In this document: positions 51,233-61,976 of the stretch, piece by piece
How positions within the stretch are numbered: position 1 is the first letter of the stretch
How the letters are laid out: each line of letters starts with the position of its first letter
Assembly: GCA_902567135.1 (NCBI GenBank)
Contig: CACFLO010000003.1
Location: forward strand, 1 to 64,000
Direction: 5' to 3'
DNA: 64,000 bases
Source: an uncultured Alphaproteobacteria bacterium
GTDB taxonomy: Bacteria > Pseudomonadota > Alphaproteobacteria > HIMB59 > GCA-002718135
Notes under the pieces: model-generated
What the model saw: only the letters and a program-made list of their open reading frames with translations
Told to the model about the DNA's origin: nothing
The model's database searches: none
Program-made: the position numbers and the translations under genes

Positions 51233-52789
51233 ATGACTGAGAAAATTTATATATTTGATACAACATTAAGAGATGGTGAGCAATCACCAGGAGCATCTAT
51301 GAATTTAGATGAGAAGCTGCAAATTGCTGAAGTTTTAGATTCCATGAAAGTGGATATTATTGAAGCTGGATTCCCTATTGCATCAAATGGAGACTTTGAA
51401 GCAGTTAGAGAAGTAAGTAAACAAGTTAAAAATTCAACAATAGCTGGTCTAGCAAGAGCTAGTTTGAAAGATATTGATAGAGCTTGGGAAGCTGTCCAGC
51501 ATGCAAAATCACCTCGAATACATACTTTTATTGCAACTAGTCCACTTCATATGAAGTATAAACTTAAAAAAACTGAAGCAGAAGTATTGGAAGCAATTAA
51601 TCATACTGTATCTCATGCAAGAAATTTATGTGAAAATATTGAGTGGAGTTGTGAAGATGGTGGTAGATCAGAATTAGAATTTCTTTATAAATGCATTGAA
51701 CTTGCAATTAATTGTGGTGCATCCACAATTAATATTCCAGATACTGTAGGATATACTTTGCCAGAAGAGTTTGGTAAAATTTTTAAAAATGTAAAAAATA
51801 ATGTGCCAAATATAGACAAGGCAATTTTATCAACTCATACTCATAATGATCTTGGGTTAGCTACAGCAAATAATGTAGCTGCTATTAAAGAAGGTGCAAG
51901 GCAAGTTGAATGTACAATAAACGGTATGGGAGAAAGAGCAGGTAATTCATCTCTGGAAGAAATAGTTATGACTTTAAAAGTAAAAAAAGATTTGATGCCT
52001 TATCATACAAATATAAAAACTGATCTTATTATGAAAGCATCTAGATTAGTTTCTTCAATTACTGGATTTCCTGTACAGCCAAATAAAGCAATTGTGGGAG
52101 CTAATGCTTTTGCCCATGAAGCTGGTATTCATCAAGACGGAATGCTTAAACATGCTGGTACATATGAAATTATGACTCCTGAGTCTATTGGACTAAATAA
52201 ATCTTCATTAGTATTAGGAAAACATTCAGGAAAGCATGCTTTTTCAGAAAAATTAAAAGAATTAGGCTATGAACCTGGAGATAATGCATTAATGGAATTG
52301 TTTGGAAGGTTTAAAGATTTAGCTGATAAGAAAAAAGAAATTTTTGAAGAGGATCTTATTGCCCTAGCAGAGGATCGCTCAGCATCTTATGATGAACACA
52401 TAAAATTTGTATCCTTAGATGTTAATGCGGGTTCTGTAAAAAAACATGAAGCAAACTTAAAAATAGAAATGGATGAAGAAGTAAAATTTATTAAAGATTT
52501 TGGTAATGGTCCTGTCGATGCTACATTTAATGCAATAAAAAAACTTACCTCCACTAATTTTAAATTAAAGCTTTATCAAGTTAATGCTATTACCGCAGGT
52601 ACTGATGCCCAAGGAGAGGTAACAGTTCGTTTAGAGGATGATGATTTATCTTCTCAGGCTAAAGGAAGTGATCCTGATATTATTGTTGCATCTGCTAAAG
52701 CTTATATAAGTGCATTAAATAGATTATTATTTAAAAAAACTAAATCAATTGTAAAAAAATCTGCAGAAATCAAAATAGAAGGAGTGTAG
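51233..52789 (+). CDS. leuA: 2-isopropylmalate synthase
   Basis: A 518-residue enzyme, first step of leucine synthesis from ketoisovalerate and acetyl-CoA. IFDTTLRDGEQSPGASMN opens the barrel; STHTHNDLGLATANN provides the metal-binding histidines; CTINGMGERAGNSSLEE is the second signature; EAGIHQDGMLKH lies in the subdomain. The C-terminal regulatory domain (residues ~390-518) is present, so leucine feedback is likely. 43 bases separate it from ilvC. Confidence 0.95.
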   Translation: MTEKIYIFDTTLRDGEQSPGASMNLDEKLQIAEVLDSMKVDIIEAGFPIASNGDFEAVREVSKQVKNSTIAGLARASLKDIDRAWEAVQHAKSPRIHTFIATSPLHMKYKLKKTEAEVLEAINHTVSHARNLCENIEWSCEDGGRSELEFLYKCIELAINCGASTINIPDTVGYTLPEEFGKIFKNVKNNVPNIDKAILSTHTHNDLGLATANNVAAIKEGARQVECTINGMGERAGNSSLEEIVMTLKVKKDLMPYHTNIKTDLIMKASRLVSSITGFPVQPNKAIVGANAFAHEAGIHQDGMLKHAGTYEIMTPESIGLNKSSLVLGKHSGKHAFSEKLKELGYEPGDNALMELFGRFKDLADKKKEIFEEDLIALAEDRSASYDEHIKFVSLDVNAGSVKKHEANLKIEMDEEVKFIKDFGNGPVDATFNAIKKLTSTNFKLKLYQVNAITAGTDAQGEVTVRLEDDDLSSQAKGSDPDIIVASAKAYISALNRLLFKKTKSIVKKSAEIKIEGV

Positions 52790-53836
<1,047 letters not shown>

Positions 53837-53841
53837 GCTTT

Positions 53842-54663
53842 ATGGCACTATCTTTTAAAGTTAAAGCAATATCTCGAAAAAGATTTATAAAAAATATATT
53901 CCTATCTTTTATTTTTTTATCGTCTTTTCTTTTAATTTTATTTTCCAAATCCGATTATTTTTTCATTAATAAATTTAAATCAATATCAAATACTTATCTT
54001 CATCCAATTACTTCTTTTGTTACAACACCTTTAAAAGTTGCCTCTAATTTACAAACTCAATTTTATGAATTTAGAAATTTAAAAGTGGAAAACAAGATTC
54101 TTAAAGAAGAAATTATGCGCCTAAAAAAATGGCAAGCCTTAGCTATTCATAATAGTGCTGAAAATAGAGTGTTAAAAAAACTCCTTAACGCTACTAATAA
54201 TAACTTATCTTTAGTAAAAACAGCGTCTATTTTGACGAGAAATGACTTTATGTATAGTAAAATGGTTAAAATTAATGCTGGACTAAAAGATGGCGTTATA
54301 AAAGAAATGGCTGTTATAAACCACAGAGGCCTTGTTGGAAGAACAGTAGATACCTCAATCAATAATTCAAAGGTATTATTATTAACAGACCCTAACTCTT
54401 CGATTTCGATTAAAACAATTTCTAATGAAAATCATTCTCTTGTTAGAGGCGCTGATGATGGTGTACATTTAGTAAGCGCCTTTATCAAAGATGAGAAAAT
54501 GCCAAAAGTCGGTGATTTAGTTGTTACAAGTGGAAGTGCACAAATTTTTCCTGCTGATATTTTAGTTGGTAAAATTGTAAAGATTATAAAAAATAATTTT
54601 TATGTTTTACCTTTTGTTAACTTTAAAAACATTGACTATGTGCAAGTTGTTGAAACTAAATAA
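53842..54663 (+). CDS. mreC: Rod shape-determining protein MreC
   Basis: A 273-residue bitopic protein: cytoplasmic basic tail, transmembrane helix at about 19-37, periplasmic coiled coil (NLKVENKILKEEIMRLKKWQAL) and two beta barrels (INAGLKDGVIKEMAVINHRGLVGRT, with VVTSGSAQIFPADILVGKI). MreC activates PBP2/RodA. Order and spacing with mreB and mreD are standard. Confidence 0.93.
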   Translation: MALSFKVKAISRKRFIKNIFLSFIFLSSFLLILFSKSDYFFINKFKSISNTYLHPITSFVTTPLKVASNLQTQFYEFRNLKVENKILKEEIMRLKKWQALAIHNSAENRVLKKLLNATNNNLSLVKTASILTRNDFMYSKMVKINAGLKDGVIKEMAVINHRGLVGRTVDTSINNSKVLLLTDPNSSISIKTISNENHSLVRGADDGVHLVSAFIKDEKMPKVGDLVVTSGSAQIFPADILVGKIVKIIKNNFYVLPFVNFKNIDYVQVVETK

Positions 54664-55151
54664 TGTTATCAAAGCTACTTAGTAGTCAAATAATCATTTA
54701 TCATTGTATTCTATTTTTTTCTTTCTCCTTAAGTGTAAATTATTTTGTTGATTTAGAGATTGTAAATTATCTAGCTTATGTTTGTTTTCATTTGACTTTA
54801 ATTTATTTATTTTTTTATTTTTTTCATTTTTCTCATATTTTTGTAACATTTTTATATGCTATTTTTTTTGATATTTTTTTAGTTGATAGTATTTCACCTC
54901 ACTTAATTACATTTTTAGCATTTGTTGTATTATTTTATTTTACAAAAAAATATTTATTAAATTTATCTTCAAGTAATGTTTCTTATATTATTTTTATTTT
55001 AACACTTACAATGTTTATTTCAGAAGCGTTGATTGCTAATTTACAATTTAATTATCCAATAAATTTTGAAAATTTTTTATGGATATTTATTACATTTATT
55101 ATTATTTTTTATCCTACTTTAGTGGTATTTTCTAAAATAGATAAATTGTAA
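54663..55151 (+). CDS. mreD: Rod shape-determining protein MreD
   Basis: A 162-residue, almost entirely hydrophobic protein with about five transmembrane helices and very high Phe and Leu content. Sequence conservation in this family is weak; a FLYAIFFDIFLVDSISPHLITFLAF segment resembles the G-x-x-x-D-x-x-x-x-x-x-G-x-x core with substitutions. The call rests on position between mreC and mrdA and on topology. Confidence 0.82.
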   Translation: MLSKLLSSQIIIYHCILFFSFSLSVNYFVDLEIVNYLAYVCFHLTLIYLFFYFFHFSHIFVTFLYAIFFDIFLVDSISPHLITFLAFVVLFYFTKKYLLNLSSSNVSYIIFILTLTMFISEALIANLQFNYPINFENFLWIFITFIIIFYPTLVVFSKIDKL

Positions 55152-56950
55152 TGTTTTATTCAGAGCAAAAAAAACAAATTACTACATACAATCGACGTAC
55201 ATTTTTTTTATTTTTATTAAAACTTTCTTTATTTACTGCTGTAGGTTGGCGTATATATAATATACAAATATTAGACTCATCTAAATATGAAACTTTATCT
55301 AAAAAAAATCAAATAGATCTTGAAATAATTTTTCCTTTAAGAGGTAAAATTTTTGATAGAAATAATATATTAATAGCCGATAATGAAAAAGTATATGATG
55401 TTTATTTAATTCCTGAAAACACAAAATCTATAAACAATACATTGAATTCATTATCTAAATTTATTGATATTGATTTTGCAAAAAGAAGAAAAATTATACA
55501 ATTAACTTCTAAGGTAAAAAAATTTGAAAAAATTAAAATATTTGAAAATATTTCATGGTCAATTTTAGAAAAAATTGAAACTAATAAATATAATCTAGAA
55601 GGAATATTTATAGCTGAAGACCATTTAAGGATTTATCCATATAAAGAAGTATTTTCCCATTTATTAGGCTATATTAGTAAACCCAATCAACAAGAGCTAT
55701 CCTTGCCCTTTATTTCAAAAATGCCTAATCTTGATATAGGAAAAGAAGGATTGGAAAAATCCTTTAATCCATTACTTGTAGGCAAAGCTGGACAAAGAGA
55801 AATTGAAGTAAATTCTACAGGAAGAGTAATAAGAGAAATTTCAAAAGTTGATAGTATACAAGGAAAAGAACTGCATTTATCTTTAGATTCACGCATACAG
55901 GAATACGCAGTAAATTTACTTCAATCTTACAGAGCTGGGTCTATTAATGTAATTAATATCAAGAATGGTGAAATTTTGTGTATGGCTTCTACACCAACAT
56001 ACGATCCTAATAAAATAATCAAAAAACCTAATAAGGAATATTGGGATAGTATCTTATCAAACTCTTTATCACCACTAACCAATAGAAGTCTTCAAGGTCT
56101 ATACTCTCCAGGATCTACTTTTAAAATGATTGTAGCAATAGCTGCGCTTAAATACGGAGTTATTAGTTCTGAATCAACACACTCATGTAGTGGCAAAATC
56201 GAATTTGGCGATAGATTATACCATTGCTGGAAAACAAATGGTCATGGTAAAATGAATGTTACAAATGCAATTACGCAATCTTGCGATGTATTTTTTTATG
56301 AAGTATCAAAAAAATTAGGAATAGATAAAATTGCAAAAGTTGCTGAAGATTTTGGTTTAGGTCAGATCTTTGATATTTCGATGCCTAATCAAAAAAAAGG
56401 AATAATTCCATCAAAAAAATGGAAAAAAACTACGTTAGGTGAAAGTTGGTATGCTGGAGAAACATTAATTTCAGGTATAGGACAAGGGTTTGTTTTAACA
56501 AGTCCTTTTCAACTTGCTGTAATGACATCCATTATTGCATCTGATGGTAAAATAGTAGAACCAACAATACTTAAAAGTAAGAATATAAATTTTAAAACTA
56601 ATTCCAAATACTCAGATGAAATCAAAATAGTTAAAAAAGCCATGTTCAATGTAGTTAATGTAAATAAAGGCACTGCTTTTAAATCACGATTACAGGATGT
56701 TAAATTTTCTGGGAAAACAGGAACATCGCAAGTACGAAGTATTTCTTTATCAGAGAGAGAAAGTGATGAGTTTAGAAAAAAAAAGCAAGAATGGAAAAAC
56801 AGAGATCACGCTCTATTCGTTGGCTATATACCATATGACGATCCACAATATGCTATTTCTGTAATAATCGAACATGGTGGCTCAGGTGCTTCTACTGCTG
56901 CCCCAATTGCAAAACAGGTTTTTAACTATATTCACAAATTAAATTTATGA
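55151..56950 (+). CDS. mrdA: Peptidoglycan transpeptidase PBP2
   Basis: A 599-residue class B penicillin-binding protein for cell elongation. One transmembrane helix at about 17-38, then LRGKIFDRNNILIADNEKVYDV; DIGKEGLEKSFNPLLVGKAG links to the catalytic domain. Active-site serine in SPGSTFKMIVAIAAL, SxN-type SCD motif in ITQSCDVFFYEVS (SCD rather than SxN is usual for PBP2) and KTGT in FSGKTGTSQV. Overlaps rodA by four bases. Confidence 0.95.
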   Translation: MFYSEQKKQITTYNRRTFFLFLLKLSLFTAVGWRIYNIQILDSSKYETLSKKNQIDLEIIFPLRGKIFDRNNILIADNEKVYDVYLIPENTKSINNTLNSLSKFIDIDFAKRRKIIQLTSKVKKFEKIKIFENISWSILEKIETNKYNLEGIFIAEDHLRIYPYKEVFSHLLGYISKPNQQELSLPFISKMPNLDIGKEGLEKSFNPLLVGKAGQREIEVNSTGRVIREISKVDSIQGKELHLSLDSRIQEYAVNLLQSYRAGSINVINIKNGEILCMASTPTYDPNKIIKKPNKEYWDSILSNSLSPLTNRSLQGLYSPGSTFKMIVAIAALKYGVISSESTHSCSGKIEFGDRLYHCWKTNGHGKMNVTNAITQSCDVFFYEVSKKLGIDKIAKVAEDFGLGQIFDISMPNQKKGIIPSKKWKKTTLGESWYAGETLISGIGQGFVLTSPFQLAVMTSIIASDGKIVEPTILKSKNINFKTNSKYSDEIKIVKKAMFNVVNVNKGTAFKSRLQDVKFSGKTGTSQVRSISLSERESDEFRKKKQEWKNRDHALFVGYIPYDDPQYAISVIIEHGGSGASTAAPIAKQVFNYIHKLNL

Positions 56951-58041
56951 TATTCCAAAAATTAAAAAATTTAAATTACTTACTTATTTTTTTGCTTATA
57001 CTTTTATCTTTTATAGGGGCCGCAGGTCTGTATTCTGCTGCTGATGGATCTTATCAGCCATGGGCATCTAGACATTTAATTAGGTTTTATGTTTTCCTTC
57101 TAATTGCTATAGTTATAAGTACTATTGATATAAAATTAATTTATAAATATTGTTATCTTTTATTTATAATCAGTTTATTATTACTTATTTCTGTTGAGGT
57201 AATTGGAGTACTTGGTAAAGGGGCTACGAGATGGATTCGAATATTTGGTTTAAGCATTCAACCATCTGAAATTGTTAAGATAACAATTATTTTAGCATTG
57301 GCTAAATTTTATAATGATATAAAATTTGAAAATGTTAAAAAAATAAGCTACTTATTTTTTCCATTCTTAATATTAATCATCCCCTTTATTTTTGTTGTAA
57401 TACAACCTGATTTAGGAACTTCACTTAGTATAATTATGCTTGGTATTTTCATTCTTTTTATTGTTGGAATAAGGTTATGGAAATTTATACTTGGTTTTAT
57501 AGCTACTATTATTTCTATACCTATCCTTTTACAGTTTATTAAACCTTATCAAAGAGAACGTATAATTTCATTTCTAAACCCTGAATCAGATCCTCTTGGC
57601 CAAGGGTATCAATTAATTCAATCAAAAATTGCTCTTGGTTCAGGAGGAGCATCTGGAAAAGGTTTTATGCAAGGAACTCAATCATATCTTGAATATCTTC
57701 CAGAAAAACAAACAGATTTTATCTTTACTCTTATAGGAGAGGAGTTTGGGTTTCTTGGAACAATATTTATCATTTGCCTATTTATTTTGTTAATAGCTGT
57801 TTGTTACTTTATTAGTATAAAATGTTTTCATTCCTTTGGAAAGATTCTAGCTTTAGGAGTAGCATCAAATATTTTTATTTATGTTTTTATGAATGTTGCT
57901 ATGGTTTCAGGTCTAATGCCTGTAGTAGGTATTCCTTTACCTCTTATTTCTTATGGTGGATCTGTTATGTTATCAATAATGATATCAATGGGGTTAGTGT
58001 TAAATGTTGATCTGAATTATAATTTAAAAAAAATTAAATAA
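56947..58041 (+). CDS. rodA: Lipid II polymerase RodA (SEDS family)
   Basis: A 364-residue polytopic membrane glycosyltransferase partnering PBP2. GLYSAADGSYQPWASRHLIRF near the N-terminus is RodA-like; GKGATRWIRIFGLSIQPSE, VVIQPDLGTSLSIIML, ALGSGGASGKGFMQGTQSYLEYLPEKQTDFIFTLIGEEFG and IPLPLISYGGSVMLS are SEDS signatures. The GTQSYLEYLPEKQTD stretch separates it from FtsW at 22295. Its stop overlaps the livG start by one base (TAATG), so the liv genes may share this transcript. Confidence 0.95.
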   Translation: MIFQKLKNLNYLLIFLLILLSFIGAAGLYSAADGSYQPWASRHLIRFYVFLLIAIVISTIDIKLIYKYCYLLFIISLLLLISVEVIGVLGKGATRWIRIFGLSIQPSEIVKITIILALAKFYNDIKFENVKKISYLFFPFLILIIPFIFVVIQPDLGTSLSIIMLGIFILFIVGIRLWKFILGFIATIISIPILLQFIKPYQRERIISFLNPESDPLGQGYQLIQSKIALGSGGASGKGFMQGTQSYLEYLPEKQTDFIFTLIGEEFGFLGTIFIICLFILLIAVCYFISIKCFHSFGKILALGVASNIFIYVFMNVAMVSGLMPVVGIPLPLISYGGSVMLSIMISMGLVLNVDLNYNLKKIK

Positions 58042-58811
58042 TGCTTAAAATAAAAAATCTAAATAAAAGTTTCGGTGGTTTAAAAGCTGTAAATAATGTT
58101 AATCTTGAAGTAAAAAAAAACTCTATTACAGGATTAATTGGACCAAATGGAGCAGGTAAAACTACATTATTTAATACAATTGCTGGTGTCTATGAGCCTG
58201 AAAATGGTGAGATCTATCTTGAGGATAAAAATATTGCTAGATTGAAACCTCATGAATTATTCAATATGGGAGTTTTGAGAACTTTTCAAATTGCTCACGA
58301 GTTTTCATCTTTGACAGTTTTAGAAAACTTAATGATGGTTCCAGGTAACCAACGAGGAGAAAAATTAATTTATGCATTATTTGGCGATCAAGCTGTTAGA
58401 CGACAAGAAGAAGAAATTCGAGCTAAAGCAATTGAGGTTATAGAATTTCTAAACTTGAAACATCTTACACAAGAAATAGCTGGAAATTTATCTGGAGGTC
58501 AAAAAAAATTATTGGAACTTGGTAGGACAATGATGGTTGAAGCAAATTTAGTTTTATTAGATGAAGTCGGAGCAGGAGTAAACAGAACTCTTTTAAATGA
58601 AATTTCTGATGCAATAATAAGGTTAAATAAAGAACGAAATTATACTTTTTTTGTAATTGAGCATGATATGGATTTAATAGAAAAAATTTGTGATCCAGTA
58701 ATAGTTATGGCGGAGGGAGGTGTGCTGTTTGAGGGAAAATTTTCTCAAGTAAAGTCAAATGAAGAAGTAATAGAAGCATATTTAGGTAGAGGTTTAAAAA
58801 ATAAAAAATAA
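58041..58811 (+). CDS. livG: Branched-chain amino acid ABC transporter ATPase LivG
   Basis: A 256-residue ABC ATPase. Walker A GLIGPNGAGKTTLFNTIAG (residues ~31-49), Q-loop region RTFQIAHEFSSLTVLENLM, signature LSGGQKKLLELGRTMM, Walker B LVLLDEVGAGVN, switch His in VIEHDMDLIE. LivG and LivF differ in the C-terminal tail; the longer C-terminus with VMAEGGVLFEGKF fits LivG. Walker B has DEVGAG where LivG usually has DEPAAG, a mild change. Confidence 0.9.
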   Translation: MLKIKNLNKSFGGLKAVNNVNLEVKKNSITGLIGPNGAGKTTLFNTIAGVYEPENGEIYLEDKNIARLKPHELFNMGVLRTFQIAHEFSSLTVLENLMMVPGNQRGEKLIYALFGDQAVRRQEEEIRAKAIEVIEFLNLKHLTQEIAGNLSGGQKKLLELGRTMMVEANLVLLDEVGAGVNRTLLNEISDAIIRLNKERNYTFFVIEHDMDLIEKICDPVIVMAEGGVLFEGKFSQVKSNEEVIEAYLGRGLKNKK

Positions 58812-59515
58812 TGATTAGTTTAGTTGGTAATAATTTAACAGCAGGGTACGGTGGTGTTGATATAATTAAAAATATTACTTTAGAAGTTAAGCAAGGAGAA
58901 ATCGCTGTCATTGTTGGACCTAATGGAGCTGGAAAATCAACAGCAATGAAAGCTTTATTAGGAATGCTTAAATTAACGGATGGATCAGTGAGTTTTGCAA
59001 AAGATGATATAACTTTGATGCTTCCTCAAGACCGTGTTAATTTAGGGATAGCTTTTGTCCCGCAGACGAATAATGTTTTTACAGGAATGACTGTCGAAGA
59101 AAATTTAGAGATGGGCGGATTTATAAGATCTGATGATATCCATCATACTATTGAAGATATTTACAATCTTTTTCCCGTACTAAAAGAAAAGAGAAATCAA
59201 AATGCGGGCGAATTATCAGGTGGTCAACGTCAACAAGTTGCTTTTGGAAGAGCCTTAATGACAAAACCAAAAATTTTAATGCTAGATGAACCAACTGCTG
59301 GCGTATCACCCATTGTGATGGATGAGCTTTTTGCACGAATTATTGAAGTAGGGAAAACAGGTGTTGGAATTTTAATGGTTGAACAAAATGCAAAACAAGC
59401 ACTAAATATTGCTGACAGAGGTTACGTATTAGTTAATGGAAAACACAGTAGAGAAGGCAGTGGGCAAGATTTACTTAATAATCCTGAAGTAAGAAAATCT
59501 TTTTTAGGGGGTTAA
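58811..59515 (+). CDS. livF: Branched-chain amino acid ABC transporter ATPase LivF
   Basis: A 234-residue ABC ATPase. LTAGYGGVDIIKNITLEV at the start, Walker A IVGPNGAGKSTAMKALLG, FVPQTNNVFTGMTVEENLEMGG, signature LSGGQRQQVAFGRALM, Walker B ILMLDEPTAGVSP and switch MVEQNAKQAL. It starts on the livG stop and ends one base before livH, so both ATPases and both permeases are one unit. The importer is of the HAAT class for Leu/Ile/Val or related amino acids or amides. Confidence 0.92.
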   Translation: MISLVGNNLTAGYGGVDIIKNITLEVKQGEIAVIVGPNGAGKSTAMKALLGMLKLTDGSVSFAKDDITLMLPQDRVNLGIAFVPQTNNVFTGMTVEENLEMGGFIRSDDIHHTIEDIYNLFPVLKEKRNQNAGELSGGQRQQVAFGRALMTKPKILMLDEPTAGVSPIVMDELFARIIEVGKTGVGILMVEQNAKQALNIADRGYVLVNGKHSREGSGQDLLNNPEVRKSFLGG

Positions 59516-59516
59516 T

Positions 59517-60530
59517 ATGGTTGATTTTATTAATTCTATTGTTGTTCTCCTTAATTTTGTTATCATCCCAGGATTGTCCTATGGCTCTCAATTAGCATTA
59601 GGCGCCTTAGGTGTTACATTTGTTTACGCTATATTAAGATTTGCTAACTTTGCACACGGTGAACTAATGTCATTTGGTGCCATGATTACAATTCTATTTA
59701 CATGGTTTTTCCAATCACAAAATATTGGCTTAGGTCTTCTTCCTACTGCACTAATTGCATTACCATTTGGAATTTTAGCTACAATTGGTCTAGGTTTACT
59801 CTCCGATAAATTTGTCTTTAAATATTACCGAACACAAAAGAGTGTCCCAGTTGTATTAGCTATGGTTTCAATTGGTGTTATGTTTGTAGTGAATGCAATT
59901 ATTAGGATTATAGTTGGAACTGAAACTATTAAATTTTCTGATGGACAAAAATTCATCATGAAAGCGAAACAATTTAAAGTAATGACAGGATTAAATGAGG
60001 GACTAGCCCTAAAATCTTCTCAAGTTATTACTATTCTCATTACTATTGTTCTACTAACTTTTACTTTTTGGTTTTTACAAAAAACAAAGACTGGAAAATC
60101 AATGCGCGCTTTCTCAGATAATGAAGATTTAGCACTACTATCAGGTATCAATCCTGACCGTGTTGTATTTATTACGTGGTTGATTGTGGGAACATTAGCG
60201 TGTGTGGCGGGAACATTATATGGCTTGGATAAAAGTTATAAGCCCATCATTTATTTAAATCTGGTGTTACCTATATTTGCTTCTGCTATCGTAGGAGGCA
60301 TAGGCAGTCCTTTTGGAGCAGTCGTTGGTGGATACGTGATTGCCTTTTCAGAAATCATGGTCACTTATGCATACAAAAAATTCTTTAAATATTTATTACC
60401 AGAAAATTTAGAGCCATCGAGTCTTGTACAACTGCTCTCTACTGATTATAAATTCGCAGTCTCTTTTACTATTCTTGTAATTGTGCTTTTAATTAGACCG
60501 TCAGGTATTTTTAGAGGAAAGGTTCTATAA
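59517..60530 (+). CDS. livH: Branched-chain amino acid ABC transporter permease LivH
   Basis: A 337-residue inner-membrane permease of the LivH family with about eight helices. GLSYGSQLALGALGVTFVYAILRFANFAHGELMSFGAM is characteristic; the cytoplasmic loop MRAFSDNEDLALLSGINPDRV is the ATPase-coupling EAA-like loop, and ASAIVGGIGSPFGAVVGGYVIAFSE closes the transport core. Slightly longer than the ~300-residue E. coli protein because of a middle stretch around residues 140-165. One-base overlap with livM. Confidence 0.92.
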   Translation: MVDFINSIVVLLNFVIIPGLSYGSQLALGALGVTFVYAILRFANFAHGELMSFGAMITILFTWFFQSQNIGLGLLPTALIALPFGILATIGLGLLSDKFVFKYYRTQKSVPVVLAMVSIGVMFVVNAIIRIIVGTETIKFSDGQKFIMKAKQFKVMTGLNEGLALKSSQVITILITIVLLTFTFWFLQKTKTGKSMRAFSDNEDLALLSGINPDRVVFITWLIVGTLACVAGTLYGLDKSYKPIIYLNLVLPIFASAIVGGIGSPFGAVVGGYVIAFSEIMVTYAYKKFFKYLLPENLEPSSLVQLLSTDYKFAVSFTILVIVLLIRPSGIFRGKVL

Positions 60531-61900
60531 TGAGATTTGATAAATATGAATGGACAGCAATATCCATCATGGTGTCTTTATTTATTATTGTTGGTTTTGT
60601 TCAAGGGTGGTCAGTCAGTTTAGTTATTCTTAATATGTGTATTATCTCTGCAATTATGACGATGGGAGTTAATATTTCATGGGGGTACGCGGGTGTTATT
60701 AATTTTGGTGTGATGGGTTTTTTAGCAATGGGCGGTTTAGCAGCTGTGCTTGTATCGTATCCACCAATCAAAGAAGCTTGGCACGTTGGTGGATCAGGAC
60801 TTGGAATAAGTTTTGTCTTATTAATTGGTTTAGTTATAGCAGTATATTTTATTAACAAATTAGTAGAAAAAAAATCTCATAAATATTGGTTAAACGGCTT
60901 AGTTATTTTTTTTGGGGTTATTATCATTAGATACTTCTTCCTAAATGCGACAAGTAAAATTGAAGAAGTTGATCCTGCTTTAGCAGGATTTTTAGGTGGA
61001 GCTAATTTACCGATCATCTTTTCTTGGGCTGTTGGAGGTTTCTTTGCAGGTGGTGTAGCATTTCTCATTGGAAAAGTAGCGCTAGGTTTACGCTCTGATT
61101 ATTTAGCTATTGTAACGCTTGGTATATCGGAGATTGTTGTTAGTGTTCTTAAACATGAGGAGTGGTTATCACGAGGTGTTAAAAATGTTATTGGTCTTAA
61201 AAGACCTGTCCCCTATGAGATTAATCTCCAAGCTTCTGATTGGTTTATAAACATGGTGACATGGTTTAACTCATCAAAACTAAATCAAATTATAGATCCT
61301 GATCAAAAACAAGAAATGTTAAATAATTTAATCATTGATAGTTCAAGTTTATTTGTGAAACTCAATTATGCCATCTTATTTTTCATCGTGATGATTGTAA
61401 TTTATTATTTTGCCAATAAAGCACAAATATCTCCTTGGGGCCGTATGATGCGTGCTATCCGCGATAATGAAGTCTCTGCAAACGCAATGGGAAAAGATAT
61501 TGTTAAACAACACTTAATCATCTTTGTAATTGGTGCAGCCATTGTAGGCGTAGCAGGGGCGATGCTTGTGACGTTAGACGGTTTATTCACACCCTCCGGT
61601 TATAGGCCACTTCGTTTTACCTTTATTATTTGGATCATGGTAATTGTTGGAGGGAGTGGTAATAATCTTGGTGCTATTTTTGGAGGATTTGTTATTTGGT
61701 TTGCGTGGATTGAAGTAGCACCACTAACAACATTTTTAATTAATTTATTTACTTCAGGACTTGATCCAGAAAATGCTATTCGTTTACATTTATTAGATAG
61801 TGTTCCATATTTCAGGTATTTATTAATGGGGATGGTCTTATTACTTATTTTACGATACCGACCAAAAGGTATTATTCCTGAAAAAGTTAGACATTCATAA
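60530..61900 (+). CDS. livM: Branched-chain amino acid ABC transporter permease LivM
   Basis: A 456-residue permease partner of LivH. GVNISWGYAGVINFGVMGFLAMGG is the family N-terminal core; LRSDYLAIVTLGISEIV, MRAIRDNEVSANAMGKDI (coupling loop), VVGGSGNNLGAIFGGFVIW and ILRYRPKGIIPE follow. It is longer than many LivM proteins, with extra segments at about residues 85-165 (two added hydrophobic stretches) and 230-280 (polar, with DPDQKQEMLNNL). Last gene of the operon, followed by a strong terminator. Confidence 0.92.
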   Translation: MRFDKYEWTAISIMVSLFIIVGFVQGWSVSLVILNMCIISAIMTMGVNISWGYAGVINFGVMGFLAMGGLAAVLVSYPPIKEAWHVGGSGLGISFVLLIGLVIAVYFINKLVEKKSHKYWLNGLVIFFGVIIIRYFFLNATSKIEEVDPALAGFLGGANLPIIFSWAVGGFFAGGVAFLIGKVALGLRSDYLAIVTLGISEIVVSVLKHEEWLSRGVKNVIGLKRPVPYEINLQASDWFINMVTWFNSSKLNQIIDPDQKQEMLNNLIIDSSSLFVKLNYAILFFIVMIVIYYFANKAQISPWGRMMRAIRDNEVSANAMGKDIVKQHLIIFVIGAAIVGVAGAMLVTLDGLFTPSGYRPLRFTFIIWIMVIVGGSGNNLGAIFGGFVIWFAWIEVAPLTTFLINLFTSGLDPENAIRLHLLDSVPYFRYLLMGMVLLLILRYRPKGIIPEKVRHS

Positions 61901-61924
61901 CAATTATGTTTAAATTTTTAATAA

Positions 61925-61953
61925 AAAAACCCAGCTAAATAAGCTGGGTTTTT
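61925..61953. terminator. Bidirectional rho-independent terminator between livM and livJ
   Basis: AAAAACCCAGCT (61925-61936) pairs perfectly with AGCTGGGTTTTT (61942-61953), a 12-base stem with a five-base loop AAATA. The A-run on the left and T-run on the right let it stop transcripts from both directions. Confidence 0.92.
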
Positions 61954-61976
61954 AATAAATTATTTAGTAAATAATA

